Positions 24,862-34,307 of a DNA stretch of 64,000 nt are shown here, in pieces (position 1 is the stretch's first letter; every line of letters begins with the position of its first letter). This DNA comes from Snuella lapsa (GTDB lineage Bacteria > Bacteroidota > Bacteroidia > Flavobacteriales > Flavobacteriaceae), in contig NZ_BAABCY010000040.1 of NCBI RefSeq assembly GCF_039539345.1, positions 24,501 to 88,500 of the forward strand, read 5' to 3'. A model generated the notes under the pieces. It did no database searches. It was given only the letters and a program-made list of their open reading frames with translations, and was not told where the DNA came from. The position numbers were made by a program, and so were the translations under genes.

Positions 24862-26334
24862 ATGACTGCACATCAAAACAAAATAGTAGGAGAAGGATTA
24901 ACTTATGATGATGTCCTTTTAGTTCCAGCTTTTTCTGAAGTTTTACCAAGAGAAGTAAGTATTAAAACAAAATTTACGCGTAATATTTCCATTAATGTCC
25001 CAATTATTTCGGCAGCAATGGATACCGTAACTGAGAGTAAAATGGCTATTGCCATGGCACAAGAAGGAGGTATTGGTGTTTTACATAAAAACATGACTAT
25101 TGAAGCACAAGCTTTAAAAGTAAGAAAGGTTAAGCGTGCAGAAAGTGGAATGATTATCGACCCTGTTACCTTGCCACTTACGGCCAATGTAATTGATGCT
25201 AAACAATATATGGCAGAGCATGGCATTGGAGGTATTCCTATTGTAGATGAAACAGGAACATTAAAAGGTATTGTTACCAATCGGGATCTGCGTTTTGAGC
25301 ATGATAACAGGAAGCCTATTGTTGAGGTTATGACTAGCGAAAACCTAGTAACTGCAGCTGTTGGAACTTCATTAAAGGATGCAGAAGAAATTCTTCAAAA
25401 GCATAAAATAGAAAAACTACTTATTGTAGACGATAATTATAAATTATCTGGACTTATTACATTTCGGGACATTACCAAACTTAGCCAAAAGCCAAATGCC
25501 AATAAAGATGAATATGGTCGCTTACGCGTTGCCGCAGCAATTGGTGTAACAGCCGATGCCATTATAAGAGCAGAGGCTTTGGTAAACGCAGGTGTTGATG
25601 CAGTGGTTATTGATACGGCACATGGACATACAAAAGGTGTTGTGGGAGTCCTAAAAGAGATAAAAGCAAAATTCCCAAGTTTAGAGATTGTAGTAGGTAA
25701 TATAGCAACCGGAGAAGCTGCCAAATATTTGGTAGAAGCTGGAGCTGATGCTGTAAAAGTGGGTATTGGGCCAGGGTCTATTTGTACAACACGTGTAGTG
25801 GCAGGAGTTGGTTTTCCTCAGTTTTCTGCAGTATTGGAAGTAGCTGCAGCTATTAAAGGAAGTGGTGTTCCTGTAATTGCCGATGGTGGTATTCGTTATA
25901 CAGGTGATATCCCTAAGGCTATTGCTGCAGGAGCCGATTGCGTGATGTTAGGGTCGCTTTTAGCAGGAACAAAAGAGTCTCCGGGAGAAACCATCATTTA
26001 CGAAGGAAGAAAATTCAAATCGTATCGAGGTATGGGATCGGTAGAGGCTATGAAAGAAGGTAGTAAAGACCGTTACTTCCAGGATGTAGAAGACGATATT
26101 AAAAAATTAGTGCCAGAAGGCATTGTAGGACGTGTACCATATAAAGGCGATTTGTATGAAAGTATTCATCAATTTATTGGTGGTTTGAGAGCAGGTATGG
26201 GCTATTGTGGTGCTAAAGATATTGAGACTTTAAAGGAAACGGGACAGTTTGTTAAGATTACTGCCAGTGGTATTAACGAAAGCCATCCACACGATGTAAC
26301 GATTACAAAAGAATCGCCTAATTATTCAAGGTAG
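24862..26334 (+). CDS. guaB: Inosine-5'-monophosphate dehydrogenase
   Basis: A 490-residue IMPDH that oxidises IMP to XMP with NAD, the committed step to GMP. The catalytic Cys loop is GPGSICTTR (about residue 303), flanked by VDAVVIDTAHGH and VIADGGIRYTGDIPKA; two CBS domains lie at about 95-215. The flap EGRKFKSYRGMGS is complete. The frame extends upstream to 24781, but the extra residues do not fit and would cover the promoter, so the ATG at 24862 is chosen. Confidence 0.97.
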   Translation: MTAHQNKIVGEGLTYDDVLLVPAFSEVLPREVSIKTKFTRNISINVPIISAAMDTVTESKMAIAMAQEGGIGVLHKNMTIEAQALKVRKVKRAESGMIIDPVTLPLTANVIDAKQYMAEHGIGGIPIVDETGTLKGIVTNRDLRFEHDNRKPIVEVMTSENLVTAAVGTSLKDAEEILQKHKIEKLLIVDDNYKLSGLITFRDITKLSQKPNANKDEYGRLRVAAAIGVTADAIIRAEALVNAGVDAVVIDTAHGHTKGVVGVLKEIKAKFPSLEIVVGNIATGEAAKYLVEAGADAVKVGIGPGSICTTRVVAGVGFPQFSAVLEVAAAIKGSGVPVIADGGIRYTGDIPKAIAAGADCVMLGSLLAGTKESPGETIIYEGRKFKSYRGMGSVEAMKEGSKDRYFQDVEDDIKKLVPEGIVGRVPYKGDLYESIHQFIGGLRAGMGYCGAKDIETLKETGQFVKITASGINESHPHDVTITKESPNYSR

Positions 26335-26360
26335 TTTCTTTTATAAAAAATGATATTCAT

Positions 26361-26397
26361 AAAAGGGCATCTAATGGTTATAGTTTGATGCCTTTTT
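26361..26397. terminator. Shared terminator between guaB and the PAP2 gene
   Basis: AAAAGGGCATC...GATGCCTTTTT, a stem with A/T flanks on both sides between two convergent genes, 26 bases past guaB. Confidence 0.8.
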
Positions 26398-26410
26398 GCT
26401 TTTTTAAATA

Positions 26411-26995
26411 TTAGAACCTCATTCGAAAACCAATCATATAGTTGCTGTTGTTGGTGGAATAAGTGATTTCCATGTGTTCTGTAGTGTATGGAGAAGTAAA
26501 TATATAAGTGCTTCCAATACCAACAATGGCACCTCCTAAAACATCCCATATATCATGCCAGCCATCAGGCCCTTCCATGCGACTAATACCAACGGTTATA
26601 GCTCCTAAGTAGGCCCATTTTCCATATTTCCAACCATAACGGCGCTGTATAAAAGATGCTCCAGAAAATGCTGAAGAGGTATGTCCCGATGGAAAAGCAT
26701 CAAATAAGTTTCGATCTTCGGGGCGTTCTTTCCGAATTATTTTTTTTAATGAATGCGTAATAATTAAGCTGGTGCCGAAAGATAAGGCAAATTGCTTGGA
26801 GCCTTCCCAATCCTTCTTAATTAATGTCGTAGTACATGCAATGGCTGGAATTGCTAATTGCAGTATGTCTCCAGTACCTTCTAAAACATATTCCCATTTT
26901 TCATGGGTTCCGGTATTCATATCTTGCGAAAATACTATCTGTGCTGAAAATATATATACAACAAAAGCGAAGACGTATAATAAATTCAGCTTCAT
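26411..26995 (-). CDS. PAP2-superfamily phosphatase
   Basis: A 194-residue protein with an N-terminal signal peptide or anchor (LLYVFAFVVYIFSAQIVFSQ) and the three-part acid-phosphatase motif: KIIRKERPEDR, FPSGHTSSAFS and SRMEGPDGWHDIWD. Members dephosphorylate lipid phosphates such as phosphatidic acid, or undecaprenyl pyrophosphate, in the periplasm. All the catalytic Arg, Ser-Gly-His and Arg/His/Asp residues are present. It is monocistronic and convergent with guaB. The substrate is not determined. Confidence 0.87.
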   Translation of the reverse strand: MKLNLLYVFAFVVYIFSAQIVFSQDMNTGTHEKWEYVLEGTGDILQLAIPAIACTTTLIKKDWEGSKQFALSFGTSLIITHSLKKIIRKERPEDRNLFDAFPSGHTSSAFSGASFIQRRYGWKYGKWAYLGAITVGISRMEGPDGWHDIWDVLGGAIVGIGSTYIFTSPYTTEHMEITYSTNNSNYMIGFRMRF

Positions 26996-27095
26996 AGCAT
27001 TATCGAATTGTTTTTTATAGAAACTTTTTTTGATATGTTTTATTGTACATTAATTTGTTGCTTTCAATGATTTTTAGGTTCTAATGATTTAAAAT

Positions 27096-27138
27096 AAAAA
27101 GCAGAGACCAAACATAATGAGATCCCTGCTTCTTTTTA
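27096..27138 (-). terminator. Terminator of the fucosidase gene
   Basis: AAAAAGCAG (27096-27104) faces CTGCTTCTTTTT (27126-27137), an imperfect stem with U-tract on the minus strand, 16 bases from the stop. Confidence 0.6.
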
Positions 27139-27153
27139 ATTTTTTAATGCTAT

Positions 27154-28488
27154 TTAATTACTTTCAATTTTTTGTCCAGCTTCACTATAAAGATCAACTT
27201 CACCATCTAAAAGTACCGCTATAACTGTAACATCCTTGTCTTGCACCGATTCTGGTAAATCGATGTAAAGTAATCCAGGAACAGCGCTCCAATATTGTTT
27301 GCCCACTACTTTGTAAGGAAGTTTAGTGCCATTACCTACAACCCAAATACGATTTACTTTATTCTTTAATCCTTTAATTAGTAAAGGCCCATTCGGTTTG
27401 TTATCTACATATAGATATAAAATCTTTTTATCCTTAGATAAGGCTGTATACCCGTTAAAATGCCCATGTGGTATACCGGCGCGAGTTCCATAAATAGCAG
27501 CTTTGTGTTTGTTTGTCCAACGTCCTAAGCCTTTTAATATTTCAACTTGCTCTTTAGGAATGGTGCCATCTGGTTTAGGGCCAATGTCCAAAAGTAAATT
27601 GCCCCCCATACTAATACAATCTACCAATATTCTAATTATTTGGTTAGTGCTTTTGTAGGCAGTGTCATTAGGTTGGTAGCCCCACGAGTTGTTCATGGTC
27701 ATACAAAGTTCCCAATATTCGTTGTCTGGTTTGGCGATAGGGACTCCTTGTTCAGGTGTTGCATAATCGCCATAACCCTGAAGTCGCGAGTTTATAATAG
27801 TGTGCGGTGTTTTAGAGAGTAATAAATTACGGATTTCTTTGGCTTTCCAGTTTTCAGCCGATTGTTCCCAGTCTCCATCAAACCAATATAAATCTGGGTT
27901 GTAGTGGGTTAATTCTTTTAATTGCCCGAAATTAAATTTTCTAAACTTTTCCCAACGATCAGCATCGTCGTTATAACGCTTTTTGTTTCTTGTAAAATTT
28001 GGATAATTGGGATGAGACCAATCCAATAAGGAGTAATAAAGCCCCAATTTTAAACCTTCATTTTTAACAGCCTTTGCAAAAGGACTTATTAAATCACGTT
28101 TAGCTTTTGCTTTATCAATCGTATTCAAGTCGCTTTGTTTTGTATCCCATAAAGCCACTCCATCGTGGTGCTTGGTTGTAATGACTGTATATTTGGCGCC
28201 ACTTTCCTTAATTAAGGAAGCCCAATAGTCTGGATCATAATTTTTTGCATTAAATCCATTAAGCTGTTTCATGTAGTCATCATGGGAAATATAGCCATTA
28301 AAGAAAGACCAAGATTCGTCAATACCATTTACAGCATAAATACCCCAATGTATAAAAATACCCAGTTTGGCATCTTTAAACCACGCAAGGCGTTCTGCCT
28401 TGGGTATTTCTTGCTCTTGGGCAGTTATTTTATATAAAGAACAGGAAATCAGTACAAAAAGGAGTAAGAAAGAGTTTTTATAAGTCAT
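27154..28488 (-). CDS. Alpha-L-fucosidase, GH29
   Basis: A 444-residue secreted glycosidase with signal peptide (NSFLLLFVLISCSLYKITA). GH29 marks: RLAWFKDAKLGIFIHWGIYAV near the start, KYTVITTKHHDGVALWD, and the nucleophile Asp in DLYWFDGDWE; GGNLLLDIGPKPDGTIP follows. It should release alpha-L-fucose from glycans such as fucoidan or host/algal glycoconjugates, outside the cytoplasm. The Cys at SC in the signal is not a clear lipobox. Standing alone, it is not in a polysaccharide locus. Confidence 0.92.
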   Translation of the reverse strand: MTYKNSFLLLFVLISCSLYKITAQEQEIPKAERLAWFKDAKLGIFIHWGIYAVNGIDESWSFFNGYISHDDYMKQLNGFNAKNYDPDYWASLIKESGAKYTVITTKHHDGVALWDTKQSDLNTIDKAKAKRDLISPFAKAVKNEGLKLGLYYSLLDWSHPNYPNFTRNKKRYNDDADRWEKFRKFNFGQLKELTHYNPDLYWFDGDWEQSAENWKAKEIRNLLLSKTPHTIINSRLQGYGDYATPEQGVPIAKPDNEYWELCMTMNNSWGYQPNDTAYKSTNQIIRILVDCISMGGNLLLDIGPKPDGTIPKEQVEILKGLGRWTNKHKAAIYGTRAGIPHGHFNGYTALSKDKKILYLYVDNKPNGPLLIKGLKNKVNRIWVVGNGTKLPYKVVGKQYWSAVPGLLYIDLPESVQDKDVTVIAVLLDGEVDLYSEAGQKIESN

Positions 28489-28538
28489 TTTTTAAAATTT
28501 AAAGTATAAAGATACAATTCAAATTTCGAATTGTTAAA

Positions 28539-28775
28539 CTACTCTTGATATATCTGACCACGATGAGGCCTCAAAGCATCACGTATAGGTTTCATGCTAT
28601 CTTCGTTAACAACCAAAAAAGCTATTGCGTGTGTGTCGTTTAAACTTTCAAACCCAGTAACAGATATGTTTAAGTTTTTAATTTGGATGTACTCTTTTAA
28701 ATGAATTTCATGATGCTCGGCAATTTTCAGGGCCTCAGGCCCATAAAAATCCCAAATAAGTTTGAGGTTTCTCAT
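28539..28775 (-). CDS. Conserved 78-residue flavobacterial protein, unknown function
   Basis: A small soluble protein, MRNLKLIWDFYGPEALKIAE..., with the recognisable pattern KIAEHHEIHLKEY near residues 17-30 and an end RDALRPHRGQIYQE. I recall similar short proteins in many flavobacteria, with no named domain. The paired His (HHEIH) and PHRGQ could bind metal. A minus-strand TATCTTTG at 28803-28810 gives it its own promoter with a leader of about 20 bases. It lies 50 bases upstream of the fucosidase and may be co-transcribed with it. Confidence 0.75.
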   Translation of the reverse strand: MRNLKLIWDFYGPEALKIAEHHEIHLKEYIQIKNLNISVTGFESLNDTHAIAFLVVNEDSMKPIRDALRPHRGQIYQE

Positions 28776-28802
28776 GGTACTTTATTAAGAGTGTTATAAG
28801 TG

Positions 28803-28810
28803 CAAAGATA
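28803..28810 (-). promoter_or_regulatory. -7 element for the 78-residue protein gene
   Basis: TATCTTTG on the minus strand, about 28 bases before the ATG. Confidence 0.55.
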
Positions 28811-28861
28811 TGTGTTTTAACAACGTAATATTTTTGCTTTTTAACCGTTTATTAAATCAGC

Positions 28862-28891
28862 TTGTATTATAGGTATATATTAGTATTTTTG
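28862..28891 (+). promoter_or_regulatory. Promoter of the parvulin-moxR operon
   Basis: TTG (28862-28864), 19 bases, TATTTTTG (28884-28891). The leader to the first ATG at 28997 is about 100 bases. Confidence 0.75.
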
Positions 28892-28996
28892 TAGCTATTG
28901 TATGGTTTTTTTAATTCTAAACAGTATTGGTCTTAGATTAAAATATTTAATAATCGTTAAATAAATGTTGTCTAACCCTAAAAGAGATAGATTTAA

Positions 28997-30952
28997 ATGA
29001 AGTTAAGGTATTTACTTGTTATATGTGGTGTTCTGTTTTTGTCAAACCTTGAAGCGCAAAAGCAGCAAGAGGATATACTATTTATGGTGGACGATACACC
29101 AGTTTACATTTCTGAATTTTTGAGGGTTTATAACAAGAACCTAGATTTGGTTCAGGACGAATCCCAAAAGGATGTTGACGAGTATTTAACCCTTTTCACT
29201 AATTACAAGTTAAAACTCAAGGAAGCAAGAGCACTGGGGTTGCATAAAAAGCCATCTTATATAAGAGAACTTAGAAATTATAAAAAGCAGTTGGTGCAGG
29301 GCTATATAACAGATGCTAAGGTTACCGATGCTTTGATAAGCGAGGCTTACGATAGGATTTCTTACGATGTTAAAGCTAACCATATTTTAGTTAAGGTTTC
29401 TGAAAATGCAAGCCCCAAAGATACATTGGCAGCCTTTAACGAAGCTGTTAACTTACGTAACAGGGCTTTAAAGGAAGGATTTGAAAGAGTTAGAAAGGAA
29501 GTTCACAATGGTCAAACTATTTTTGGTGAATCTCTTGGCTACTTTTCTGGTTTTAAAATGGTTTATAAATTTGAAAATGTAGCATATAATACCAAAGTAG
29601 GCGGCATATCACAAGTATTTAGAACCCGTTTTGGCTATCATTTTCTAAAAGTATTCGACAAACGTAAATCCCGAGGCGAAGTAACCGTAGCCCATATTAT
29701 GATTGCTAACAAGCAGAAGGATACGATTAATATGACGCCCGAACCCCGTATCCAAGAAATATATAAAAAGTTTGAACAAGGCGAAGATTTCGAATCATTG
29801 GCCAAACAATTTTCTGATGATAAAAGTACAGCATCCAGAGGCGGAATGCTAGAACCATTTTCTGGAGGACAATTAACTTCTCAGGAGTTTGAAGATCAAG
29901 CTTTTGGTTTGGCTGATATTGGAGATGTGTCATCTCCTTTTAAAACAGAATTTGGTTGGCATATTGTAAAACTTTATGACAAAAAGCCTATTCGGCCTTT
30001 TGAGCAACTTAAGTCAGAACTGGAAATGCGTGTAAAAAGAGATGATCGCTCTAGACTAATAGATGAAGCACTAATAGAAGACCTTAAAGAAAGGTATAAC
30101 ATAAGCGATCATCAGCCCGATTTAAGTTATTTTGTTTCTATTTTAAATGAGGATTATTTTAAGCGTACATGGACACTGCCAAGCGATTTTATAGCTAATA
30201 AACCCTTAGTTAAAATTGTTGACAGACAGTTTACTTATAAAGATTTCGCAGAGTATTTATTGAAAGCGCAAAGACAAATGGAACCAAGGATGCCATTTTC
30301 TACTATTGTGTCCAAAAAATACAATAACTTTTTTAATAGTCAGCTTATTAAATATAGAGAGGATCATTTAGAAGAAGAAAACGAAGAGTATGCTTTTGTG
30401 GTTAGTGAGTATAGGGATGGACTTCTATTGTTTGATTTAATGGAATCTAACATTTGGAACATATCAGAATCAGATTCACTTGATCTACAGAATTTTTACA
30501 ATTCACATAAAACTAAGTATGTATTGCCCAAACGAGTAGATGCAATTGTTGCGACGTCAACAAACCAAAAGGCTTTAAAAAAGGTTGCTAAATTATTGCA
30601 TAAGGGCTTACCAGTGGATCAAATAAAAAATCTTGTAAACAGTAACAATACTATCCAGGTTATTTTCACTTCAGGAGTTATGGATGCATCACATCAGGCA
30701 CTACCAAAGGGCTTTGTGTTTAAAAATGGAATGTCTAAAATATACAGTCACCATGATGCCTTTGTTGTAGTTCAGGTAAAAGAAGTTTTGCCAGAAGCCC
30801 AAAAAACTTTTGATGAAGCTAAAGGGTCGGTAATTTCAGATTATCAGATTTACAAAGAATCTAAATGGGTTAAGGAGTTGAGGGATAAGTTTAAGGTAAC
30901 CATTAATCAAGAGGCATTAAAAAAAGTAAAACTTCAAATTAAAAGTCAATAG
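28997..30952 (+). CDS. Parvulin-type peptidyl-prolyl isomerase, periplasmic, two PpiC domains
   Basis: A 651-residue exported protein (signal LRYLLVICGVLFLSNLEAQ). Two parvulin domains follow one another, at about 120-225 (KANHILVKVSE, IFGESLGYFSGF, FGYHFLKVFD) and about 230-335 (VAHIMIANKQ, SRGGMLEPFSGGQL, FGWHIVKLYD). The C-terminal 300 residues resemble no domain I know. It should help fold outer-membrane and exported proteins in the periplasm. It overlaps the next gene by one base (TAGTG), so the two chaperones are coupled. Confidence 0.88.
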   Translation: MKLRYLLVICGVLFLSNLEAQKQQEDILFMVDDTPVYISEFLRVYNKNLDLVQDESQKDVDEYLTLFTNYKLKLKEARALGLHKKPSYIRELRNYKKQLVQGYITDAKVTDALISEAYDRISYDVKANHILVKVSENASPKDTLAAFNEAVNLRNRALKEGFERVRKEVHNGQTIFGESLGYFSGFKMVYKFENVAYNTKVGGISQVFRTRFGYHFLKVFDKRKSRGEVTVAHIMIANKQKDTINMTPEPRIQEIYKKFEQGEDFESLAKQFSDDKSTASRGGMLEPFSGGQLTSQEFEDQAFGLADIGDVSSPFKTEFGWHIVKLYDKKPIRPFEQLKSELEMRVKRDDRSRLIDEALIEDLKERYNISDHQPDLSYFVSILNEDYFKRTWTLPSDFIANKPLVKIVDRQFTYKDFAEYLLKAQRQMEPRMPFSTIVSKKYNNFFNSQLIKYREDHLEEENEEYAFVVSEYRDGLLLFDLMESNIWNISESDSLDLQNFYNSHKTKYVLPKRVDAIVATSTNQKALKKVAKLLHKGLPVDQIKNLVNSNNTIQVIFTSGVMDASHQALPKGFVFKNGMSKIYSHHDAFVVVQVKEVLPEAQKTFDEAKGSVISDYQIYKESKWVKELRDKFKVTINQEALKKVKLQIKSQ

Positions 30953-31806
30953 TGCAAAAAAATATAACCATTGTTGTTTTCTTATTGCTAGCAGTAACAT
31001 CCTGTACTTTTTTTAAGGAAACAGATGACCGTGTTCCTGTAGCTAGAGTGAATGAAACCTATTTATATTATGATGATATAAAGAATTTGGTTTCTCAGGG
31101 GACGCCGAAAGCAGATAGTACACTTATGGTGCAAAATTTTATTAATCGTTGGGCGACAAAACAATTGTTTATGGATGGCGCGAAGCTTAATTTAAGTGAA
31201 ACTAAGCAGGAAACCTTTAATAAACTGGTAGAACAATATAAAAGTGATTTATATACAAAAGCATATATAGAAGCCTTGGTAAAACGAAGCATCGATACAT
31301 TAGTTACCTATGATGAAGCAAAGACTTATTACGAAAGCAATAAAGAGGTTTTTAAGTTAAACGAAGAACTTATAAAGTTTCGTTACATTAATGTTGATGA
31401 GAAAATTATCGATTTTAAAGACATAGAGAAAAAATTTAAACGCTTTAGTCCTGACGATAAAAAAGAACTGGATTCCATATCAATTCAATTTAAATCCTAT
31501 TCGTTGAACGATTCCATTTGGATAAAAGTAAGTCAGGTAATTGATAAAATTCCAGTCATAACTTCAGAAAATAAAAACCAACTGTTAAAAAAAACTAATT
31601 TTATACAGCTCAAAGATTCATTAGGAGTATATTTGATGCAAATTAATGATGTTTTGATGCGAAACGATACGGCTCCGTTGGAATATGTAAAGCCAACCAT
31701 AGATCAAATCGTTATTAACAAAAGAAAGCTTGAACTTATTAAGGAATTAGAAAAAGACATTACAAAAGATGCAATTAAAAATAAACAATTTGAAATCTAT
31801 AATTAA
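30952..31806 (+). CDS. SurA/PpiC-related periplasmic lipoprotein
   Basis: A 284-residue lipoprotein with signal QKNITIVVFLLLAVTSC. It contains a SurA_N-like helical part (VARVNETYLYYDDIKN, NFINRWATKQLFMDGAKL), but no intact parvulin active-site block, so it is probably a chaperone without isomerase activity. It starts with GTG overlapping the stop of the upstream parvulin gene, and ends one base before the next. Being in the middle of a parvulin operon supports a joint role in outer-membrane protein maturation. Confidence 0.75.
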   Translation: MQKNITIVVFLLLAVTSCTFFKETDDRVPVARVNETYLYYDDIKNLVSQGTPKADSTLMVQNFINRWATKQLFMDGAKLNLSETKQETFNKLVEQYKSDLYTKAYIEALVKRSIDTLVTYDEAKTYYESNKEVFKLNEELIKFRYINVDEKIIDFKDIEKKFKRFSPDDKKELDSISIQFKSYSLNDSIWIKVSQVIDKIPVITSENKNQLLKKTNFIQLKDSLGVYLMQINDVLMRNDTAPLEYVKPTIDQIVINKRKLELIKELEKDITKDAIKNKQFEIYN

Positions 31807-31807
31807 T

Positions 31808-33223
31808 TTGAAACATTTCATTTTTTTATGTGTTACCTTATTGGGAATGCACAACATATTAGCTCAAGAGGTTATTGAAGAAGCTGCTGAAGAAGATAGT
31901 ATGGAAGCAAAAGCTACCGTTAATGCGCTACAAGGGCAAAAAGTAGATGGTGTAGCAGCTGTAGTGGGCGATTTTATTATTTTAGAGTCTGACATTCCTA
32001 AGGAATTTGAACAGATAAAAGCGGCAGGAGGCTCTGTAGAAGGCCTTGATAATTGTCAGATAATGGGTATGCTCCTTGAGAACAAGCTTTACCAACATCA
32101 TGCTATTCAAGATAGTATTGTTGTAGCCGATGCTGAAGTTCGTAGAAGTGTCGATTACCAGATCGAACAGTTTTTGACTCAAACCAACGGGTCTATGGAA
32201 CGGCTTTTGAAGTTTTACGATCAAGAAGATGAAAAGAGTTTTAGGGATGAAATGTATGAGATTAATAAAGCAGGGATGTTGGCACGAGAGATGCAGTCTA
32301 AAATTATTGAAGAAGTTGAGATAACCCCCGAAGAAGTTAGGGTATTCTTTAATAAAATACCAAAAGAAGACCGCCCTGTTTTTGGTACAGAGCTTAAGGT
32401 AGCGCAAATTGTAGCAGAGCCAAAAGTGTCGGAAGAAGAAAAGCAAAGAATTGTAGATCGTTTACAGCAATTTAAAGCCGATGTTGTTGAAAATGGTGCC
32501 AGTTTTGCATCTAAAGCTATATTGTATTCCGACGATCCCGGATCGGCAAGTAAAGGAGGTAAGTATACTCTGGACAGAACCAAACCTAGAATGGTTAAAG
32601 AATTTAGGCAAGTTGCTTTCTCCCTTCAAGAAGGCGAGGTGTCCGATCCTTTTGAGACAGATTATGGATTTCATATTATTTACTTGGAAAAGGTAAGAGG
32701 ACAAGAGTACGACGTTAGGCACATTCTTTTAATACCTAAAGTTTCGAGCGAAGCTGTTAAGGAAGCTAAAGATCGCCTTGAAAAAGTAAGACAACGTATT
32801 GTAGATGGTGATATCTCTTTTGCCGATGCTGCAAGAGAAGCCAGTGATGAAAAAGAAACCAGAGGTGACGGTGGGCAACTTATTAATCCGAAAACACAAG
32901 ATTATAATTTTGAATTAACTAAAATGGATACCGAGCTGTATACACAAATACAGAATTTAAAGGACGGTGAGGTAAGTTTGATTCAAACAGAAACAGGTAA
33001 TTCAGGTAATGTTAAATACAAAATATTAATGGTTACCGATAGGATTGATGAACATGAAGCAGATTATGCCCGTGATTATTTAAAAATTAAAGAGCTTGCC
33101 TTAAGGGAAAAACAGTTAAAAGCAATTGAGAAGTGGCAGAAGGAAAAGATCATGGATACTTACATTAAGATATCGGGAGATTACAGAGATTGTGAGTTTT
33201 CTAGTAACTGGTTAAAAAAGTAA
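31808..33223 (+). CDS. surA: SurA-like peptidyl-prolyl isomerase
   Basis: A 471-residue exported chaperone. Signal peptide (KHFIFLCVTLLGMHNILA), SurA_N-like region with VDGVAAVVGDFIILESDIP, then two parvulin domains at about 180-285 (VAQIVAEPKVSEEE, SKGGKYTLDRTKPRM, YGFHIIYLEK) and 285-385 (DVRHILLIPKVS, TRGDGGQL). A TTG at 31808 starts exactly at the signal peptide, one base after the upstream stop; the upstream ATG at 31769 would put 13 residues inside the preceding gene. Symbol given by architecture rather than proven orthology. Confidence 0.85.
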   Translation: MKHFIFLCVTLLGMHNILAQEVIEEAAEEDSMEAKATVNALQGQKVDGVAAVVGDFIILESDIPKEFEQIKAAGGSVEGLDNCQIMGMLLENKLYQHHAIQDSIVVADAEVRRSVDYQIEQFLTQTNGSMERLLKFYDQEDEKSFRDEMYEINKAGMLAREMQSKIIEEVEITPEEVRVFFNKIPKEDRPVFGTELKVAQIVAEPKVSEEEKQRIVDRLQQFKADVVENGASFASKAILYSDDPGSASKGGKYTLDRTKPRMVKEFRQVAFSLQEGEVSDPFETDYGFHIIYLEKVRGQEYDVRHILLIPKVSSEAVKEAKDRLEKVRQRIVDGDISFADAAREASDEKETRGDGGQLINPKTQDYNFELTKMDTELYTQIQNLKDGEVSLIQTETGNSGNVKYKILMVTDRIDEHEADYARDYLKIKELALREKQLKAIEKWQKEKIMDTYIKISGDYRDCEFSSNWLKK

Positions 33224-33227
33224 GCCT

Positions 33228-34181
33228 ATGTCTGATGTAGCAGCCGTTAATCAATTTGTAAAACGTTATAAAGATTTAAAAACAGAAGTAGCTAAAGTAA
33301 TTGTTGGTCAGGAAGATGTTGTAAACCAAATATTGATCTCTATTTTCTCTGGAGGGCATTCGCTACTTATAGGAGTTCCAGGTTTGGCAAAAACACTTAT
33401 GGTAAATACTATAGCCCAAGCTTTAGGACTGGATTTTAAACGTATTCAATTTACACCCGACTTAATGCCTAGTGATATTTTAGGCAGTGAAATTTTAGAC
33501 GAAGACAGGCATTTTAAGTTTATTAAAGGGCCCGTGTTTGCCAATATCATTTTAGCAGATGAGATTAATAGGACACCTCCCAAAACACAGGCTGCTCTGT
33601 TAGAAGCTATGCAAGAAAGAGCTGTTACCGTTGCAGGTCACCATTATAAATTGGATTTGCCTTATTTTGTGTTGGCAACACAAAATCCAATTGAGCAAGA
33701 AGGTACCTATCCATTACCAGAAGCCCAGTTAGATCGTTTTATGTTTGCAATTAACTTAAACTATCCCACTTTTGATGAGGAAGTAGAAGTTGTTAAAGCA
33801 ACTACAACAGACCAGCAAAGTAAAATCAATGCCTTGTTTACCGCTAAGGAAATAGTTGATTTTCAGCATTTAATTCGGCGTATTCCCGTAGCCGATAATG
33901 TAATTGAATATGCTGTAACTATGGTTGGCAAAACACGCCCCGATGGTAAAGCAGCAACCGATTTGGTAAAAACATATATCGATTGGGGAGCCGGACCAAG
34001 GGCCTCGCAGAATTTAATTTTGGCGGCAAAAACACATGCAGCTATTCACGGTAAATTCTCCCCAGATATTGAAAACGTACAAGCGGTTGCCCATAGTATA
34101 TTAAGACACCGTATCATTAAAAATTACAAGGCAGAAGCCGAGGGAATCAGCGAAGATCAAATCATTAAAGATTTATTTTAA
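33228..34181 (+). CDS. moxR: MoxR-family AAA ATPase
   Basis: A 317-residue MoxR protein. Walker A GVPGLAKTLM (about 43), Walker B IILADEINRTPPKTQAALLEAMQE and sensor region LATQNPIEQEGTYPLPEAQLDRF are complete. MoxR ATPases act as chaperones for metal or von Willebrand-domain protein complexes. It follows the SurA-like gene by four bases, so folding helpers of periplasm and cytoplasm share an operon. The usual partner genes (DUF58, vWA) are not in the window. Confidence 0.93.
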   Translation: MSDVAAVNQFVKRYKDLKTEVAKVIVGQEDVVNQILISIFSGGHSLLIGVPGLAKTLMVNTIAQALGLDFKRIQFTPDLMPSDILGSEILDEDRHFKFIKGPVFANIILADEINRTPPKTQAALLEAMQERAVTVAGHHYKLDLPYFVLATQNPIEQEGTYPLPEAQLDRFMFAINLNYPTFDEEVEVVKATTTDQQSKINALFTAKEIVDFQHLIRRIPVADNVIEYAVTMVGKTRPDGKAATDLVKTYIDWGAGPRASQNLILAAKTHAAIHGKFSPDIENVQAVAHSILRHRIIKNYKAEAEGISEDQIIKDLF

Positions 34182-34307
34182 AGTGAACGATGTTTAATTG
34201 TTCTGATGTCACTTCGAAATTCTGGAAGAATTTAGTATCGAAAATAAGTTTTTGAATATTTGTTTGACTATATCTGTTTACGCTAAAATAGAAACAGTTT
34301 CTTAATC

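Noticed and set aside
31982..32446. A 154-codon minus-strand ORF, with several other long antisense frames in 31.9-32.7 kb
   Set aside because: Overlap the SurA-like gene with its clear parvulin motifs; no coding character.
34196..34300. Sequence like TGTCACTTCGAAATTCTGGAAGAAT between moxR and the SCO gene
   Set aside because: Only a vague likeness to the GTCATT-type repeats and no pairing partner; not listed as a feature.
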